Positions 44,500 to 56,500 of a stretch of 64,000 nt of DNA are shown here, one piece after another. A program made the position numbers and the translations under genes. Position 1 is the first letter of the stretch; every line of letters starts with the position of its first letter. The notes under the pieces are model-generated. The model had not been told where the DNA came from. It ran no database searches and saw only the letters and a list, made by a program, of their open reading frames with translations. The stretch lies in contig JAJGOT010000038.1 in assembly GCA_022457155.1 (NCBI GenBank), forward strand, positions 1,204,501 to 1,268,500. Reading direction: 5' to 3'. This stretch comes from Cladopsammia gracilis (Eukaryota > Cnidaria > Anthozoa > Scleractinia > Dendrophylliidae).

Positions 44500-44935
44500 G
44501 TATAATAAAAGGATTGGAATTAATCGTCTCTCAAAATAGGGAGAAGATTTGTCCACTTCTTAAAGTGGCACATTAGTTTGTCTCTTTTTTGGGCAATTTT
44601 ACTTTCTATTTTTTCATAAAATCTGAGTTGGTTGATGAAAAGTTGAAGGCTAGGAATTTGGCCACCAGATCTAGACTTATAGAATCAAAAGTTTATACCA
44701 TGTGAGAATAAGGTTTATTACTGGACTGTGTTTTCCAGTATTGACACCTAATAATTCAATTCTGGCAGAACAATCCCAGCAGAATTGATCCAGATACTTA
44801 TATCCCAGTGTTCACAATGGACAAATGCACGATCAATTGTTTCTGAGTACATCAAGCAGAAAGAGCATGTAGGAGACTCAGCGATCTTGAAACGGAATAG
44901 TTTGAAAATGAGAGCCCTGTTTATATATAATACAA
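44500..44935 (-). pseudogene. L1/Tx1-like LINE C-terminal fragment
   Basis: On the minus strand from about 44930: NRALIFKLFRFKIAESPTCS, then FCLMYSETIDRAFVHCEHWD. This matches the zinc-binding tail of L1-like ORF2 proteins (CxFCxxxxET..H.F..C...). Further on, LILTWYKLLIL and, after a break, IESKIAQKRDK and HFKKW match the following segment. Frameshifts are present. Confidence 0.65.
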
Positions 44936-44939
44936 GTAA

Positions 44940-45780
44940 ATCATAAGGATCCTGTGTAAGATTCTATAATTATTTTAATGAGCAGGATCCTTATTGACGT
45001 ACAAGATCCTATAATTGAGCAAGACCCTATACACGATCCTGTTATTTGAGCAGGATTCTATACAAGATCCTTTTAATTAAGTAGGATCCTATACAAGCTA
45101 GAATGATCCTATAAATTGAGCAGGATTCTGCATAAGATTCTATAAATTGAACAGGATCCTGTGTAAAATGCTATAAATTGAGCAGGATCCTGTATAAGAT
45201 TCTAAAATAGGCCATTTCCGAGATTCCTTTAACTGTTCTATCAAAGGGAGACAAGGTGCGAAACGTTTCATATGAAAATGAGTTTTCATTCACATGCAAA
45301 TAGGTTTTATTTGCATGTGAATGAAAACTCATTTTCACATGAAAGGTTTCGCACCTAGGCTCGCTTTGATAGAGAGGCTAAAGGCAACTCGGAAATGGCC
45401 TATTGAACAGGATCCTTTGTAAAATCCTATAAATTGAGCAGGATTCTGTACAAGATCCTATAAATTGAGCAAGATACTGTATTAGATCCTATAAATCGAA
45501 CAGGATCTTGTGCAAGATCCTATAAATTGAACAGGATCCTGTGTAACATCCTACATGTATAAATTGAGTAGGATCCTGTGTAAGATCTTAATTAGGATCC
45601 TAAAAAGGATCTTGTAAGATCCTACTTAGGATCCTATAGGATCCTACAAGATCCCAGACAGGATCCTGTAGGATTCAACAGGATCTTATAGGATCTTAAA
45701 CAAGATCCTACAGAGGATCCTACAGGATCTTGGGTTAGGATCCTGTTAGGATCTTTAACAGGATCCTAAGTAGGATTTCC
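44940..45780. repeat. Minisatellite, about 31-bp unit rich in GGATCC
   Basis: Imperfect tandem copies of a unit like AGGATCCTGTGTAAGATCCT with ATAAATTGAGC run for about 840 bp, becoming shorter and more palindromic after 45590 (TAGGATCCTATAGGATCCTA). A MITE (45207-45403) is inserted in the array. Confidence 0.85.
45207..45403. mobile_element. Foldback MITE, 197 bp, inside the minisatellite
   Basis: Inverted ends ATAGGCCATTTCCGAG, and an internal long palindrome with AATGAGTTTTCATTCACATG pairing with its complement. Arms cover nearly the whole element. Confidence 0.85.
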
Positions 45781-46995
45781 ACCAGGGTATGCAGCAACTC
45801 TGCAGAGCTTTGGTGAAGTCAGGAAATGCATGTACATGTACTTACTTGAAAGTTACAATCCTTTTCAATGCAAATCTTCAAACTGATCAACTGTCACACA
45901 TCTCATACATGTACATGTACTAGATGGGTTCCATTCACCATCATTACTTGTTTCTTCAGGAGAAAGAGAAAGAGAAAGATTTGTGAAAATTTAATTAGCA
46001 TTTGATACATATCCAAATAGTTTATTATTTATTTTAGCTTCACTGTTAAGAGTGAAAATAATGTCAGCTACCAGGTTTTCCTCCATTAAATATCAAACAA
46101 GTTAAAAGTTGTTGGTCTGAAATCAAAACATCTTCAGTTCCTACAGCATTCAGAAATGAACAGAATATTCATACAACCTTTAGACAGCATTCAAAGACTT
46201 TTTCAAAATCTTCAGAAATAATAGACAGCTGCTTGGGGAGAAATTTCTCTTCCCATCTGTATATTATTTGAACAAGTCCCTACATTTATATTGTATTCAC
46301 ATTTTGTATAGCTTTATCTATTTATACATGTATCTTTATTAATTTATTATTTCATTTTAAACAGGGCCATTCTGAAAACCACTCCAGTGATGAACACGCC
46401 CTGTTTAAAGATTATTAGAAATTGCATATCTCCAGGCACCCTTGTATTTTCTTCTAAGTATCTTTCTCAAACTTCTTAATTAACCATGATGTTACATGTA
46501 ATTGCCAACATTACACCTTATTCTGATCAAACAAACAAGTTTAGAAATCGAGAACCACACATGCTGGGAGTAATACATGTATATCAAACACAAGGGACAG
46601 TGTTTCAGCAGGATTTCCAAACACCAAGAAGTGGGTTGAAAAACTAGGTACAGCCAAGTTTTTTAACCCACTTCAAGATGTTTGGATACGTGATGAAACA
46701 CTCTTTGAAGTGTTAGATATACAGGTGTGTACATGTACATGTATGTAGCTTCACAAATTAATCAATGTCGCACTTATGATTTTCTTTGTTCAATAACGAG
46801 TTTGAGAAGAAAAAATCAAATAGGTGTGTAACAGAGTAAAATCATCCTTAATCTACATACTCATCATATAGCACCACAAGTAAGAACAAGCCTGAATGGC
46901 ACATTTTTTCATTGAAATATAACATTAGAATGTTAATTGCTACAAGAACAACTTCATCCTATGGTGGATGAGAAGATGGAAGCAAAAATTAGAAA
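45781..46995. other. No gene; palindrome at 46579-46723
   Basis: 46579-46723 is an imperfect hairpin of about 145 bp: TGTATATCAAACAC pairs with GTGTTAGATATACA, and TTCCAAACACCAAGAAGTGG pairs with the CCACTTCAAGATGTTTGG side. It is probably a small foldback element. The rest is AT-rich. Confidence 0.6.
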
Positions 46996-47147
46996 TGTAT
47001 TTATCATGGGTTACGTAACCTCATTTTTGGGCGTTTGTGACACTTTGTCACAATGCTTCATTAGCAGGGTGTCAGATATATATACGGTGAGGCCTTCATT
47101 TGTATTCATTCGAGTCATACAACCGCACTCTGTTCGCCTCTAAATTA
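46996..47147 (+). repeat. Split direct repeat A1
   Basis: 152 bp, beginning TGTATTTATCATGGGTTACG and ending TCTAAATTA. It contains TATATATACGG, a TATA-like box about 60 bp upstream of the gag ATG. Its last base is the A of that ATG. Confidence 0.92.
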
Positions 47148-47945
47148 TGTCCGACACTGGAAACGGCGTAGAATCAAATCTTGAGGTTCCTTTTGACGAC
47201 TCTTCACAACGGACTCCTATTCCGCCTTCTTCGTCTCCGCTACAACAGTCTCCTGACTTAGCATCGACGTTTTCTCTCTTTAAGTATTATTTTGACAAGA
47301 AATTGACCGCGTTGAAGCACGACATCCAGGAAGACTCCTTAAGCAACAGTGATTCTATTGCTAAGAAGTTGAAAGGACTCCAAAATATCCTTCAAGTTTG
47401 AGGGGAACAACAGGCAGTTCTACTTCAATTCCGGCCTTGCAGAGAAGGTTCAATCGGCTTCCACCGCTCTCGCTAAAAGGAAATTTGAAGTCGCCCGCTC
47501 TTATCTAGAAGAGCTAGACGCTGACATAAAGAAACGCAACAAACTTGTCAGATTGGCCGATAAATCCGCTGCCGGTTGGGACTTGGTCAACGAATATTTA
47601 TCTGACGAATTGGCTAGCGGATCGGAGGACGAAAAGCGAATTCGACGCGCAGAGCAGAGGGCCCTTCGCAAACACAAAGATCGGCAGCAGCAGAAAACGA
47701 AGTCCGCAGCCAGGCAGAGTCAACCATCTGCAACCACCACTTCTTTTGCTGGCCAGCGTCAGTTCAATTTTGCTTCTGCTTCTCGTTCCTTTGCACCCGC
47801 TAGTAAAGCAAAGCCTGGCAATTTCTGCTTCGCTTGTGGTCGGCAAGGTCATTGGAGATCCCAGTGTCCTGGACATTCCCAACCCAGACCTTCAAGTTCC
47901 AGCCAGTTGAATTCCGGTTTCTCCTCAAACCTTGGAGGTAAATAA
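47147..47945 (+). CDS. Gag-like ORF1 with zinc knuckle (one frameshift)
   Basis: ATG at 47147 at the edge of A1. The first frame (to 47401) is acidic, then Ser/Pro-rich (PFDDSSQRTPIPPSSSPLQQ). A one-base shift near 47385-47398 is needed to enter the frame that continues FKFEGNNRQFYFNSGLAEKV to the stop at 47945. The C-terminal part has basic RRAEQRALRKHKDRQQQ and a zinc knuckle CFACGRQGHWRSQC. It should package the element RNA. The shift may be a mutation; no slippery heptamer of the classic X-XXY-YYZ form is obvious. Related fragments lie at 17.4 and 19.4 kb. Confidence 0.85.
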
Positions 47946-47988
47946 AAACCTTCCCAAGAACTTGGAGTAAAAGTTAAGTATTTATTTT

Positions 47989-50016
47989 GTGATTATGGAT
48001 TTTTCCAGCTTAGAGTTTTTCAGAGAAAGAGACTCTAGTTCTTTAGTCGATTTCGATTACGATCGAAATCTATTCGAATATGAACAGAACTCTGTTTTGC
48101 CTGTACTGAAAGGCAGGCTTAAGGCCGCGCTCCATTATTGGTATTCTATTGGCGCCAATAGCTTTGTTACTGATACTATCAAGTTCGGTTATCGCATCCC
48201 TTTTCTCAGTACCCCTAGCAGGGCGCTTTTTCGTAACAATAGGTCAGGTTTGGACAATGCGTTGTTTGTCGAGTCGGCTATATCTGAATTAGTTTGCAAT
48301 CACTCGGTGGTTGAGGTACCCTCTGTCCCACACGTTGTTAACCCGCTTTCTGTGTCGATTCAATTGTCAGGCAAGAAAAGGCTTATTCTCGATTTGAGGC
48401 ATGTCAACCAGTCTATTTGGAAGCAGAAGTTTAAGAGCGTAGATTGGAGGGTCTTGTTATCATATGTAAACAAGGGTGGTTTCCTTTTCAGTTTTGATCT
48501 CAAGTCTGGCTATCGTCATTTTGATATTTTTCCAGATCATCAAACTTTTTTGGGGTTTTCCTGGAATTTTTCTGGAACTGTCAGATATTTTTGTTTCACA
48601 GTTCTCCCTTTCGGCCTTAGTTCCGCCCCGTACATTTTTACCAAATGTCTCAGGCCGCTTGTTAAGTTTTGGAGACTTAGTGGCATCAAAATAGTCGTGT
48701 TTCTCGACGACGGGTGTGGTGAGGGTGATTCATTGCGAATTGCTAAGGATCATTCATTGCTCGTTCGGACATCGCTGGGTTATGCAGGTTTTTGTCACTA
48801 ATTCCGCTAGTCTACTTGGGAACCTACGCAGTCACTTGTTTGGTTGGGTTTGAACTGGAATCTTGTTTCTGGTTCGTTTTCTATCTCTGATAGGCGTATT
48901 TCCAATTTTATTGTTTTTTTAGAGAAATTCCTTCAATCAGCTCCGTACGTCACTGCTCGGGAGTGCGCCTCGATCGCAGGCCATGTTATGTTAATGTCAC
49001 CAGTCTTGGGTAATTTGACTCGTCTTAAGACCCGTTTTTTGTACAAGGTCATAGACTCCAGGTCTTCGTGGGATTCTCAGTTCAATATCGGGCTTCATAA
49101 CGATTGTCTTTCGGAAATATTTTTCTGGGAAAACAATATCGCGAGCCTTAATTCTAGACTTATAGTGCCTTATCAGGCGCCTTGTTTGCTTAGTTTTTCA
49201 GATGCTAGTAACGTAGCCTGTGGGGCTTACCTTGTCGGTACTAGCCAAGTATGCCACCGTATGTGGAGTCCATGTGAGGCTATGAAGAGCTCTACATGGA
49301 GAGAACTTAAAGCCGTGTTTTTTGCTTTAACATCGTTTAAGGATTCAGTTCAGGGCAAGTCCGTTAAATGGCACTCTGACAATCAAGGGGCGGTCCGCAT
49401 AGTTGACATAGGGAGTCCTAAAGCAGAATTGCATTCTATTGCGCTTGAGATTTTTGATTTCTGTAGGATTTTTAATGTTCGTCTTGTTCCTCAATGGGTT
49501 CCCAGAGAGCTTAATGTTTGTGCTGATGAAATTAGCAACATCATCGATCACGATGACTGGTATACTACCCAGGGGTTTTTTGCCCATTTAGATTCTATCT
49601 GGGGTCCCCATACTGTTGATAGGTTTGCTAATGCGTCCAATGCCCATCTCCCTAGATTCAATTCTAGGTTTTGTGTATCAGGCTCAGAAGCTGTTGACGC
49701 TTTTTCAGTCTCTTGGACGGCAGAGAATAATTGGCTCGTTCCGCCAGTACATTGTATCACAAGGGTGATCCAACATCTTGTTTCATGTGGCGCCTTTGGG
49801 ACTTTAGTGGTCCCTTATTGGCCATCTAACGTTTTTTGGCCTTTTCTATTTGCGAGCTCGCTTGATTTTCAACCATACGTTGTTGGGTCCATTTACTTCC
49901 CAGATCCCTCGGGGATATTTGCTCTTGGGTGTTATAAGGATTCGCTCATAGGCTCTGATAAGTTCAATAGTGCGGTTCTAGCTGTCAGAATTGACGCTAG
50001 GGGTCACAGTTCTTAG
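47989..50016 (+). CDS. RT, RNase H and methyltransferase-like polyprotein (two in-frame stops)
   Basis: ATG at 47989. RT motifs in order: HVVNPLSVSIQ, LILDLRHVNQSI, FSFDLKSGYRHFDI, LPFGLSSAPYIFTKC and the active site VVFLDDG. Stops TAA (48799) and TAG (48811) lie in a window of about 25 nt that looks out of frame, consistent with two compensating single-base indels; afterwards the same frame continues STWEPTQSLVWLGLNW. RNase H has LSFSDASN, SSTWRELKAV and WHSDNQGA. Then GPHTVDRFANASNAHLPRF, VDAFSVSW, NNWLVPPVHCITRV and GTLVVPYWPSNVFWP, the phage-like N6-adenine methyltransferase-type domain of DIRS/PAT elements. It makes element cDNA. Confidence 0.92.
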
Positions 50017-50286
50017 GCATGGCGTTTTTTCTTTTATGCCGAGTGGTTTTTTGACTGCAGTGACGTTCGCACTGGTCAGTGGTTATGTTCGTGAGTTCAA
50101 GAAGTTTCGTCTGCTTGTTCTTTGACTGTGTTTTGAATGAAACTAGTTTGCCGAGTGGCTTGATTCTCGCCTAGTGGCGTTCTGCAGATTTGTACAGGAT
50201 TGTACAGGGTTGTTTTTTGCGTTGTAAATTAGTTTCACGTTTGTTATGATATTTATTTTTGCAATGCTAACGTTGTTCCCATAGAT

Positions 50287-51296
50287 TTTGTCAGAGGGGC
50301 TTTACAGCCTGGTTTTCAACATGTTGAAGACAGCCGCCTCAAGGTATTAGCTCAGGAGCTCCCTGAAGTTCTTCTCAAGAGCAAAAGCGCAAATACAGCT
50401 AAGAAGTATGAAAGAGGTTTTAATGCATGGAGAAAATGGGCTTCACAGTTCAAGGAGATTGTAATTTTTCCCGCTTCTAGCGTTTATGTTTCTTTATTTT
50501 TTCTTAGTTTGATACAAGAATCGGTTTCTTGTAACATTATTGACGAAGTCCATTACGGGCTTAGGTGGTTTCATGATTTAGCAGGTCATCCCGACCCATG
50601 TAATTCACCTGTTGTTATTCCATTATTGGAATCTGCCAAAAGGCTTCTTAGTGTTCCGATTAGAAAGAAAGAACCAGTTACTCCTGAAGTTGTTCAGCGC
50701 TTGTTTGCGCATTATGGCTCCGCTTCCGCTAGTTTATCTGATTTACGTTTGCTCAGTTTGTGTGTTTTGGTTCATGCGGGATTTTTCCGTTTCAACGAGT
50801 TAGTTCAATTGCGCAGGTGTGATTTTCTATTTGAAGATTCTTTCATGAGAATTTTTGTTCAGCGTAGCAAGACGACATTTATAGGGATGGAGCTTGGGTT
50901 GTCATTGCTAAAACCCTAAAGCCTACTTGTCCTGTTATGTAAACCCTTCGTTATTTTTCAGTTGCTTCTTTTTCAGAAGACAGTGAAGTTTTCATTTTCC
51001 ATCCACTTGTTTTCTGCAGCAGCAATGGATCTTATCGTTTTCGTGGGTCTGCCCCATTGTCCTACTCTAGGGCGCGCGAGATAGTGCTTTCCGCTTTTGA
51101 GGCCGTTGGCCTCTCCAAACAAGATTATGGGCTTCACAGCCTTAGAGCTGGAGGCACCTCTGCCGCGGCAAATGCCCAGATTTCTGATCGTTTGTTTAAG
51201 AGACACGGACATTGGAAATCAGACAAAGCTAAGGATGGCTACATAAAGGATAATACTCTTGCTTTGTTGTCGGTTTCATTGTCATTGGGTATTTAA
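50287..51296 (+). CDS. Tyrosine recombinase ORF (two breaks)
   Basis: An open frame from about 50287 (no clear ATG; preceded by a CCCATAG acceptor-like site, so it may be spliced or frameshifted from pol) to 50919. It has a SAM-like N-terminal region (KSKSANTAKKYERGFNAWRK) and the first catalytic Arg in HAGFFRFNELVQL. A shift near 50880-50890 and a stop at about 50938 break it. From 51057 it continues to LHSLRAGGTSAAA (HxxR), the HGHWKSDKAKDGYI region (His/Trp and the catalytic Tyr) and the stop at 51296. The residues R, HxxR, H and Y are present across the pieces. It should integrate circular cDNA. Confidence 0.88.
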
Positions 51297-51319
51297 TTTA
51301 CTTCCCGTTCTTTTAGTTC

Positions 51320-51419
51320 GCCCGTACACGGCTCGTGTTGACACACCCCATAAGTGGTTGCTTATTACATGGTAAATGATTTATATTCGGTTGAGCGGGG
51401 GAGCGTATTAGAATATAAA
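51320..51419 (+). repeat. Split direct repeat B1
   Basis: 100 bp, GCCCGTACACGGCTCG to GAATATAAA, identical by eye to B2 and directly abutting A2. Confidence 0.95.
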
Positions 51420-51571
51420 TGTATTTATCATGGGTTACGTAACCTCATTTTTGGGCGTTTGTGACACTTTGTCACAATGCTTCATTAGCGGGGTGTCGGG
51501 TATATATACGGTGAGGCCTTCATTTGTATTCATTCGAGTCATACGACCGCACTCTGTTTGCCTCTAAATTA
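51420..51571 (+). repeat. Split direct repeat A2
   Basis: 152 bp, five differences from A1, following B1 without a gap. Confidence 0.95.
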
Positions 51572-51782
51572 AAAGCCAATGGCTATATTAGCATTCAGGA
51601 GGTTTATTTTTTCTATTCTTGGCTTGCCATGTTTGTTTTGTTTTTTCACATTATACTAGATTATGTTGTGATCGTAATCTTCATGCTAGACATTACAGTT
51701 ACTGCTCTGTTATTATTTTGCGCCACATTGGTTATGGACATATATCTTGTAATTTAATTGACATGGAGGAAATAATAAAGAG
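51572..51782. other. 211-bp spacer between A2 and B2
   Basis: Unlike the contiguous B1A2B2 arrangement usually described, A2 and B2 are separated by this AT-rich stretch. It contains GGAAATAATAAAGAG just before B2, possibly a polyadenylation signal. No gene. Confidence 0.7.
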
Positions 51783-51882
51783 GCCCGTACACGGCTCGTG
51801 TTGACACACCCCATAAGTGGTTGCTTATTACATGGTAAATGATTTATATTCGGTTGAGCGGGGGAGCGTATTAGAATATAAA
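51783..51882 (+). repeat. Split direct repeat B2 (element 3' end)
   Basis: 100 bp, identical to B1; the element ends at GAATATAAA. Confidence 0.95.
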
Positions 51883-51891
51883 GTGACAAAT

Positions 51892-52084
51892 GTGCAGTTC
51901 CAGAAAATATCCATACTACTCCCATGGAAGGTTTTTTGTTTAGCACCCCAGTCCCCTCAGGAAATTCCAGTTTAGCTTCATGCTGTACTTTGCTTCTAAA
52001 ATGTTGGCTTTTAAGACCCCCCTCCCCCTAGGAATTTCCATTGACCTTCCATGGGGTGGGTATGGATTTTTTCTAGAGCTGCAC
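51892..52084. mobile_element. Foldback MITE, about 193 bp
   Basis: Inverted ends GTGCAGTTCCAGAAAATATC and the complement of GTGCAGCTCTAGAAAAAATC, with inner arms including CCCATGGAAGG/CCTTCCATGGGG. It begins 10 bp after the PAT-type element. Confidence 0.75.
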
Positions 52085-53542
52085 AATGATTTTCTCAACT
52101 GCTTTGTAAAAGGCAAGCTAAGTGGAAACTTCAAGGAACAAGACATTCATGTTTGGCATTCCATGTGTCTTGTCCTAATCAAAACACACAAAATGTCAAA
52201 CTTGAATCTTGTTTCTTGCAGCTTTCAATGCTTTCCTTTTTTGTTTCATTCTCCTAGTCCACTGAAGGTTTCATTCATCTTGAGGCAATAGAAAATCCAG
52301 GATAACAACTTGCACATCATGGTATTGGATGATTGAAGGCCTTTGCCCTTTTGTCTTCAAGAGTATAGACTGTTCACAGTCCCCTATTTTCCCATGTGTT
52401 TATCATGGTGCACTAAAAACTAGGGATAGTACTGTTACACGTATTTTTTACAATAACTGTGCAAATTCTCGCACGCTGATTGGCTAATTTTTATTATCAA
52501 TAAGAGTACAGACGCATAAAACGATAAAACTGACGCCATCAGCGAAAGTTTTTCCAAACTTGTCAGCGCTGCGCTTTTTGTGGCGAGAATTCTTTCACAA
52601 ATCCAGAATTGTTCAATGAGGAAATCGTCCAAAATAGATGAGATGAACCTCAAGAAGCTAAAACACAACCTTAAAGCGGAAAGATGAAGATGTTTGTTGA
52701 GAATCCAGACCTGAAAATTGGTGGTGAGCAGGATTATAGTGCTGTGAGTCGCTGAAATAAGCTTTACCGGAGGTGAACTGAACCGTGTTTCAATGGATTA
52801 TTTGAGAACAGTTTTAACCGGAATAAAGGTTAGTTCAAAATTCCAATTTTTCTATGTGTTTTTGACTTCCTCTACTAGTCCGGCAGCAGGCCACAAGAAC
52901 CTTGCAAATGCGTCCATACGATGTTTTATTGCAAATTCTAATAAGAATTATGCCCTTTAGAAATAATCCGAGTGATGATACTTCATATCTGTTGGGCATC
53001 TTGATTTACAGGGGGGAGGGGTGGGGTACCTATATATGACGTCATACATATAGATTTGGTTAGAATATTAGACTTTATGACTTGTTTTTTTGTTCTTTTG
53101 CCATTAAAATGTAATAAATATTGCATTTGGAATATATTTTTTGTATAGTGCACATTATGAGTGAGTAAGGGGGAAGGGGGGGTTAGGGACTGATGACGTC
53201 ATATGAGATAGGCGATAAATATATCAGATTTACTTTGCTTTTCCTCGGGTTTTTTTTTTCAATTCCGAATTAAATGTTTCCTGAGCACTTGCTTCACTAA
53301 TTGAGAATAACAGAGAGACTTTTGATGATGACGTTATATTTATTTCATTATATCTAAAGAGACGCTTCTTTCTGCACTACAGATCTGCACACGTCACTTA
53401 TGCTGATAATGAGTTTAATCGAAGGTCCCTGGAAATCTCTTTCCTACTTTCAGTGGTTAAGCTAATTCTAACTATTTGATTAACAATACTAAAGTTTGTT
53501 TTAAATCCGGCTTAACAACAGTGCATGATTTCATGTAAACAG
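52085..53542. other. No gene; possible remnant of a foldback MITE near 52480-52540
   Basis: The stretch TCAATAAGAGTACAGACGCA, followed shortly by AAACTGACG, resembles part of the palindromic element at 57801-57990 (AGAGACGCATAAAA...ACTGACGTCA). Otherwise AT-rich and featureless. Confidence 0.4.
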
Positions 53543-56500
53543 TTACTCAACGACCTCCCTTGGTGCGCCTACGGTCTTGGTAAGCTCGTTCTGGCAATCA
53601 TTCTCACCATTGCATCTACAGAAAAAAGTACACGGTAACTTGTTGCGGCTGCACCTGCATCTCATGTTCCTACAAGGTGTATCGTCACCACAGTTACACT
53701 TGATCAAGTCCATGATCTCATATGGTGCCAATGACACACCTTCAGCTACCTTCTGGTACTGTCGTAGGTAGTAGTGACTTTGATGGCTCGTGCCTTGTGT
53801 AGCCATACTCGGTTGGATCAACCTCAGGTGGATCCAAGGCCATTGCGGTCTTCCATATGTAGGTTTGTAAATGGGATCTCTTTACATTTTCCGCAAAGGC
53901 TTCGGAGGTAGGAGGCAGTGATTGGATCTTTGATGCCGCGTTTCCAAACTTCGCTGCCGATATCTTGTATCGTACATCAGACATGGTCTTCTCGTTCACT
54001 TTGTTACTGTAGCAACTACCGATGAACATTGTAGCTTAGTGAATGACCTCAGGTAGTGGTGTATCTAAGCATACCAGCTTTGACAACGAGCTTGGAGCAG
54101 CAACAAGATTCTTCAATACAGTCCCTTTACCAATACCGAATAATGTAGGAACAGTGTCGCATCCAGACAATACTAATACTAAACTACCTGCTGGTAGGCC
54201 AGGTATGATTGCACGATGAGCTTGAACAGTGGCCTTGATGTCGATTAGGGATCTTTGTTGGATGGGCGAGCCCATAAACATATCACAAGACAGGCGCTCC
54301 ATCAAGTAGTGGTAAAGCAGAAGGATAAAAACATCTGTATCATCAGCAAGCACAGCCACAGTACAGCTAGGCTGGGTCTTCGCACACATGATGGTCTGTT
54401 GAGCGACGATGTTATCGGCTTCTTCATGTGATGTCGCAATGTCCTGCCTTGTGATGATAGCGCCTTGGTGGATTTCTGTTGGCGCATCTTCACTTCCTGT
54501 AATCACTAGCTTGTGACTCATCGTGTATTTGCAATGGAACGAGGTATCCTTGATTATGTTCTGGCAAATGGTGGACATCAGGTGCTTTTTGTTGGCAGAT
54601 ACAGTAAGAACCGCCTTCTGTGAGGGAAGAGGTGTGGTCTCTGTCAGTTCATACGCCCTGCTGGCCTGACATGATCTCCCATCTCTTGTGGTGCTCTTGG
54701 TGCTGTACTCGAGATATCGATCAAAGATCAAGAAAACATCTACTTCAAGCAGTTTCTTCGATAGGTACTCCATGAAGTTGTTGACGTAATCAACGATGGT
54801 ACCCTTAGCAGGCCAGTGCACAACCCACAAGACAGCCGAGGCATCCAGCACAACTGACCCAACCTCTGATGCACTAAGTCGTGATGATGCTTCCTTTGCG
54901 AGTCTGCTTTCCAAGTCAGATTTACCTTTGCAGATCCTCATTGTTCCAGAATCGTGAAACATGGACGTTGGCACCGGAGACAGCTTATAGTGGCTAAGTA
55001 CATCCTGAATGTCGATGTCTCTGGAACTTGCTTGTATTCCTATTACTCCGCTGTATATCAATGAAGTGTCGAATACTTTCTTTGATCCAACTGTAATGCA
55101 CTTCTTGTTGCTTTCTGCGACAGTCTTGACTATCTTCTTGATAGTACTTCTGAACTCCTCTGGCCAGCTCATTTCAAACTCTTTCATTTGGGATGTGCCA
55201 ATTTCAACTGAGTCTTGGCAGTTAACTGAGCCATCTGACACTTGACCTGTCACAATATTCACCATGGTTGGTGGATGTGATGTGGCATCCAGTGGATCAA
55301 TGCTCAGGGTCAACTTCTCTCAAATGCTTCCTCGATCCGCACTATCTGATACTATTCTTGCCTTTGTCTCCTCTTTGTGTGTTTCCTGCATTCTTTCTTG
55401 CTCATTTCCAATTACGTCAGTGATGTCCTGCTCCAAACGAGAGCAGATGTGCAGGGCCCACGTCTTGAGCGTCTCAGGCTTAAAGGTTATTCCGATAATC
55501 CCCCAAGGTCCATGGCCATAGCGCATGAAAGTGGTTTCGATAAACATGTCGCTCCAAATGCCATTCCACAGCCCATCCCAGGAACATGGTGCATCACGTG
55601 CTCTCCTTTCATGAACTTCGAAAGTTCTTCTCCCAAACTTTCCATTGATCGTAGATAGTAAAGGCCATATCGAGCGTAGTTAACATGAGCAGACGCGAAA
55701 AAATACGGTAGTATTTGCTTTACAGCTGCCAAATGCAGAGGCCAGTCACCCTCTCTTTCAGCTCGCACATACAACATAATGAAAACAGGCTTGATAAAGC
55801 AGATGACCCACATCTTAGAGGTCCTGCTTGCACTCGCAGCTTGCTCAAGTCGCGCTATCAGCTCCTCCATGGTAGTGACATCGTTGCCATCATTTATGAT
55901 TCCTCTAAGTAGCTCTTCTTTAACTAACCTCATCGTTCTGACATTCTGTGAGAATTTCTTACCAGACAGCATTTTGTTTACTCCTATAAATATTGACTCC
56001 ATAACCTCTGCGAGTCCAGATCCTTCCATAAGAGTGCCAACTGCACCAACAAAGCTCATCATCATGTGCATTCCTCCAAGACGTATAGTGACATCCTCAA
56101 ACTCATTTGGGTAAGCCCACTTCACTTCCACAGCAACTTTGTAGAGTTGTTGATCACTAGTGAAAATCGCATTCTTCTGGCCTCTTTCCTTGGTTAGCCG
56201 CTTTGCCTCGTGGAGTGCTGTCATCATGGTATCTGGGTCTGATGGTGTCATGTCGATCAGAGGTAGATACACTGCCTTCGTCTTTGGCTGCATTGATACT
56301 CCTTGATCTCTAGTTACCTTGGTGTTATAGCCATTGTATTCTGGGCATGTTTCATTGTTGATAACGATACATCCAGTTCTCTGGCTCTTCGTTCAGAAAT
56401 GATAGAGCTACAAATGACCTTAAGTGGAAGAACGCTGTTTAATGAATCTTTCTGTGGCATCGGTACTGTCTTTGGACCCTGATAGCGGTGCACCGGTATG

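Larger units (their letters stand above)
46996..51882 (+). mobile_element. PAT/Ngaro-type tyrosine-recombinase retrotransposon with split direct repeats
   Basis: Structure A1 - gag - RT/RH/MT - YR - B1A2 - spacer - B2. A1 46996-47147 and A2 51420-51571 (152 bp, 5 differences); B1 51320-51419 and B2 51783-51882 (100 bp, no difference seen). Split direct repeats of the form A1...B1A2B2 characterise PAT and Ngaro elements, unlike the inverted termini of DIRS1. The methyltransferase-like domain after RNase H favours the PAT side. Coding regions have a few point breaks only, so the insertion is young but this copy is probably not autonomous. Confidence 0.92.

Noticed and set aside
44940..45780. 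CRISPR-like array
   Set aside because: Units are contiguous imperfect tandem repeats without spacers; it is a minisatellite in eukaryotic DNA.
55009..56114. Plus-strand ORFs over the nuclease-like gene
   Set aside because: Shadows of the minus-strand frames, which carry ordered conserved motifs.
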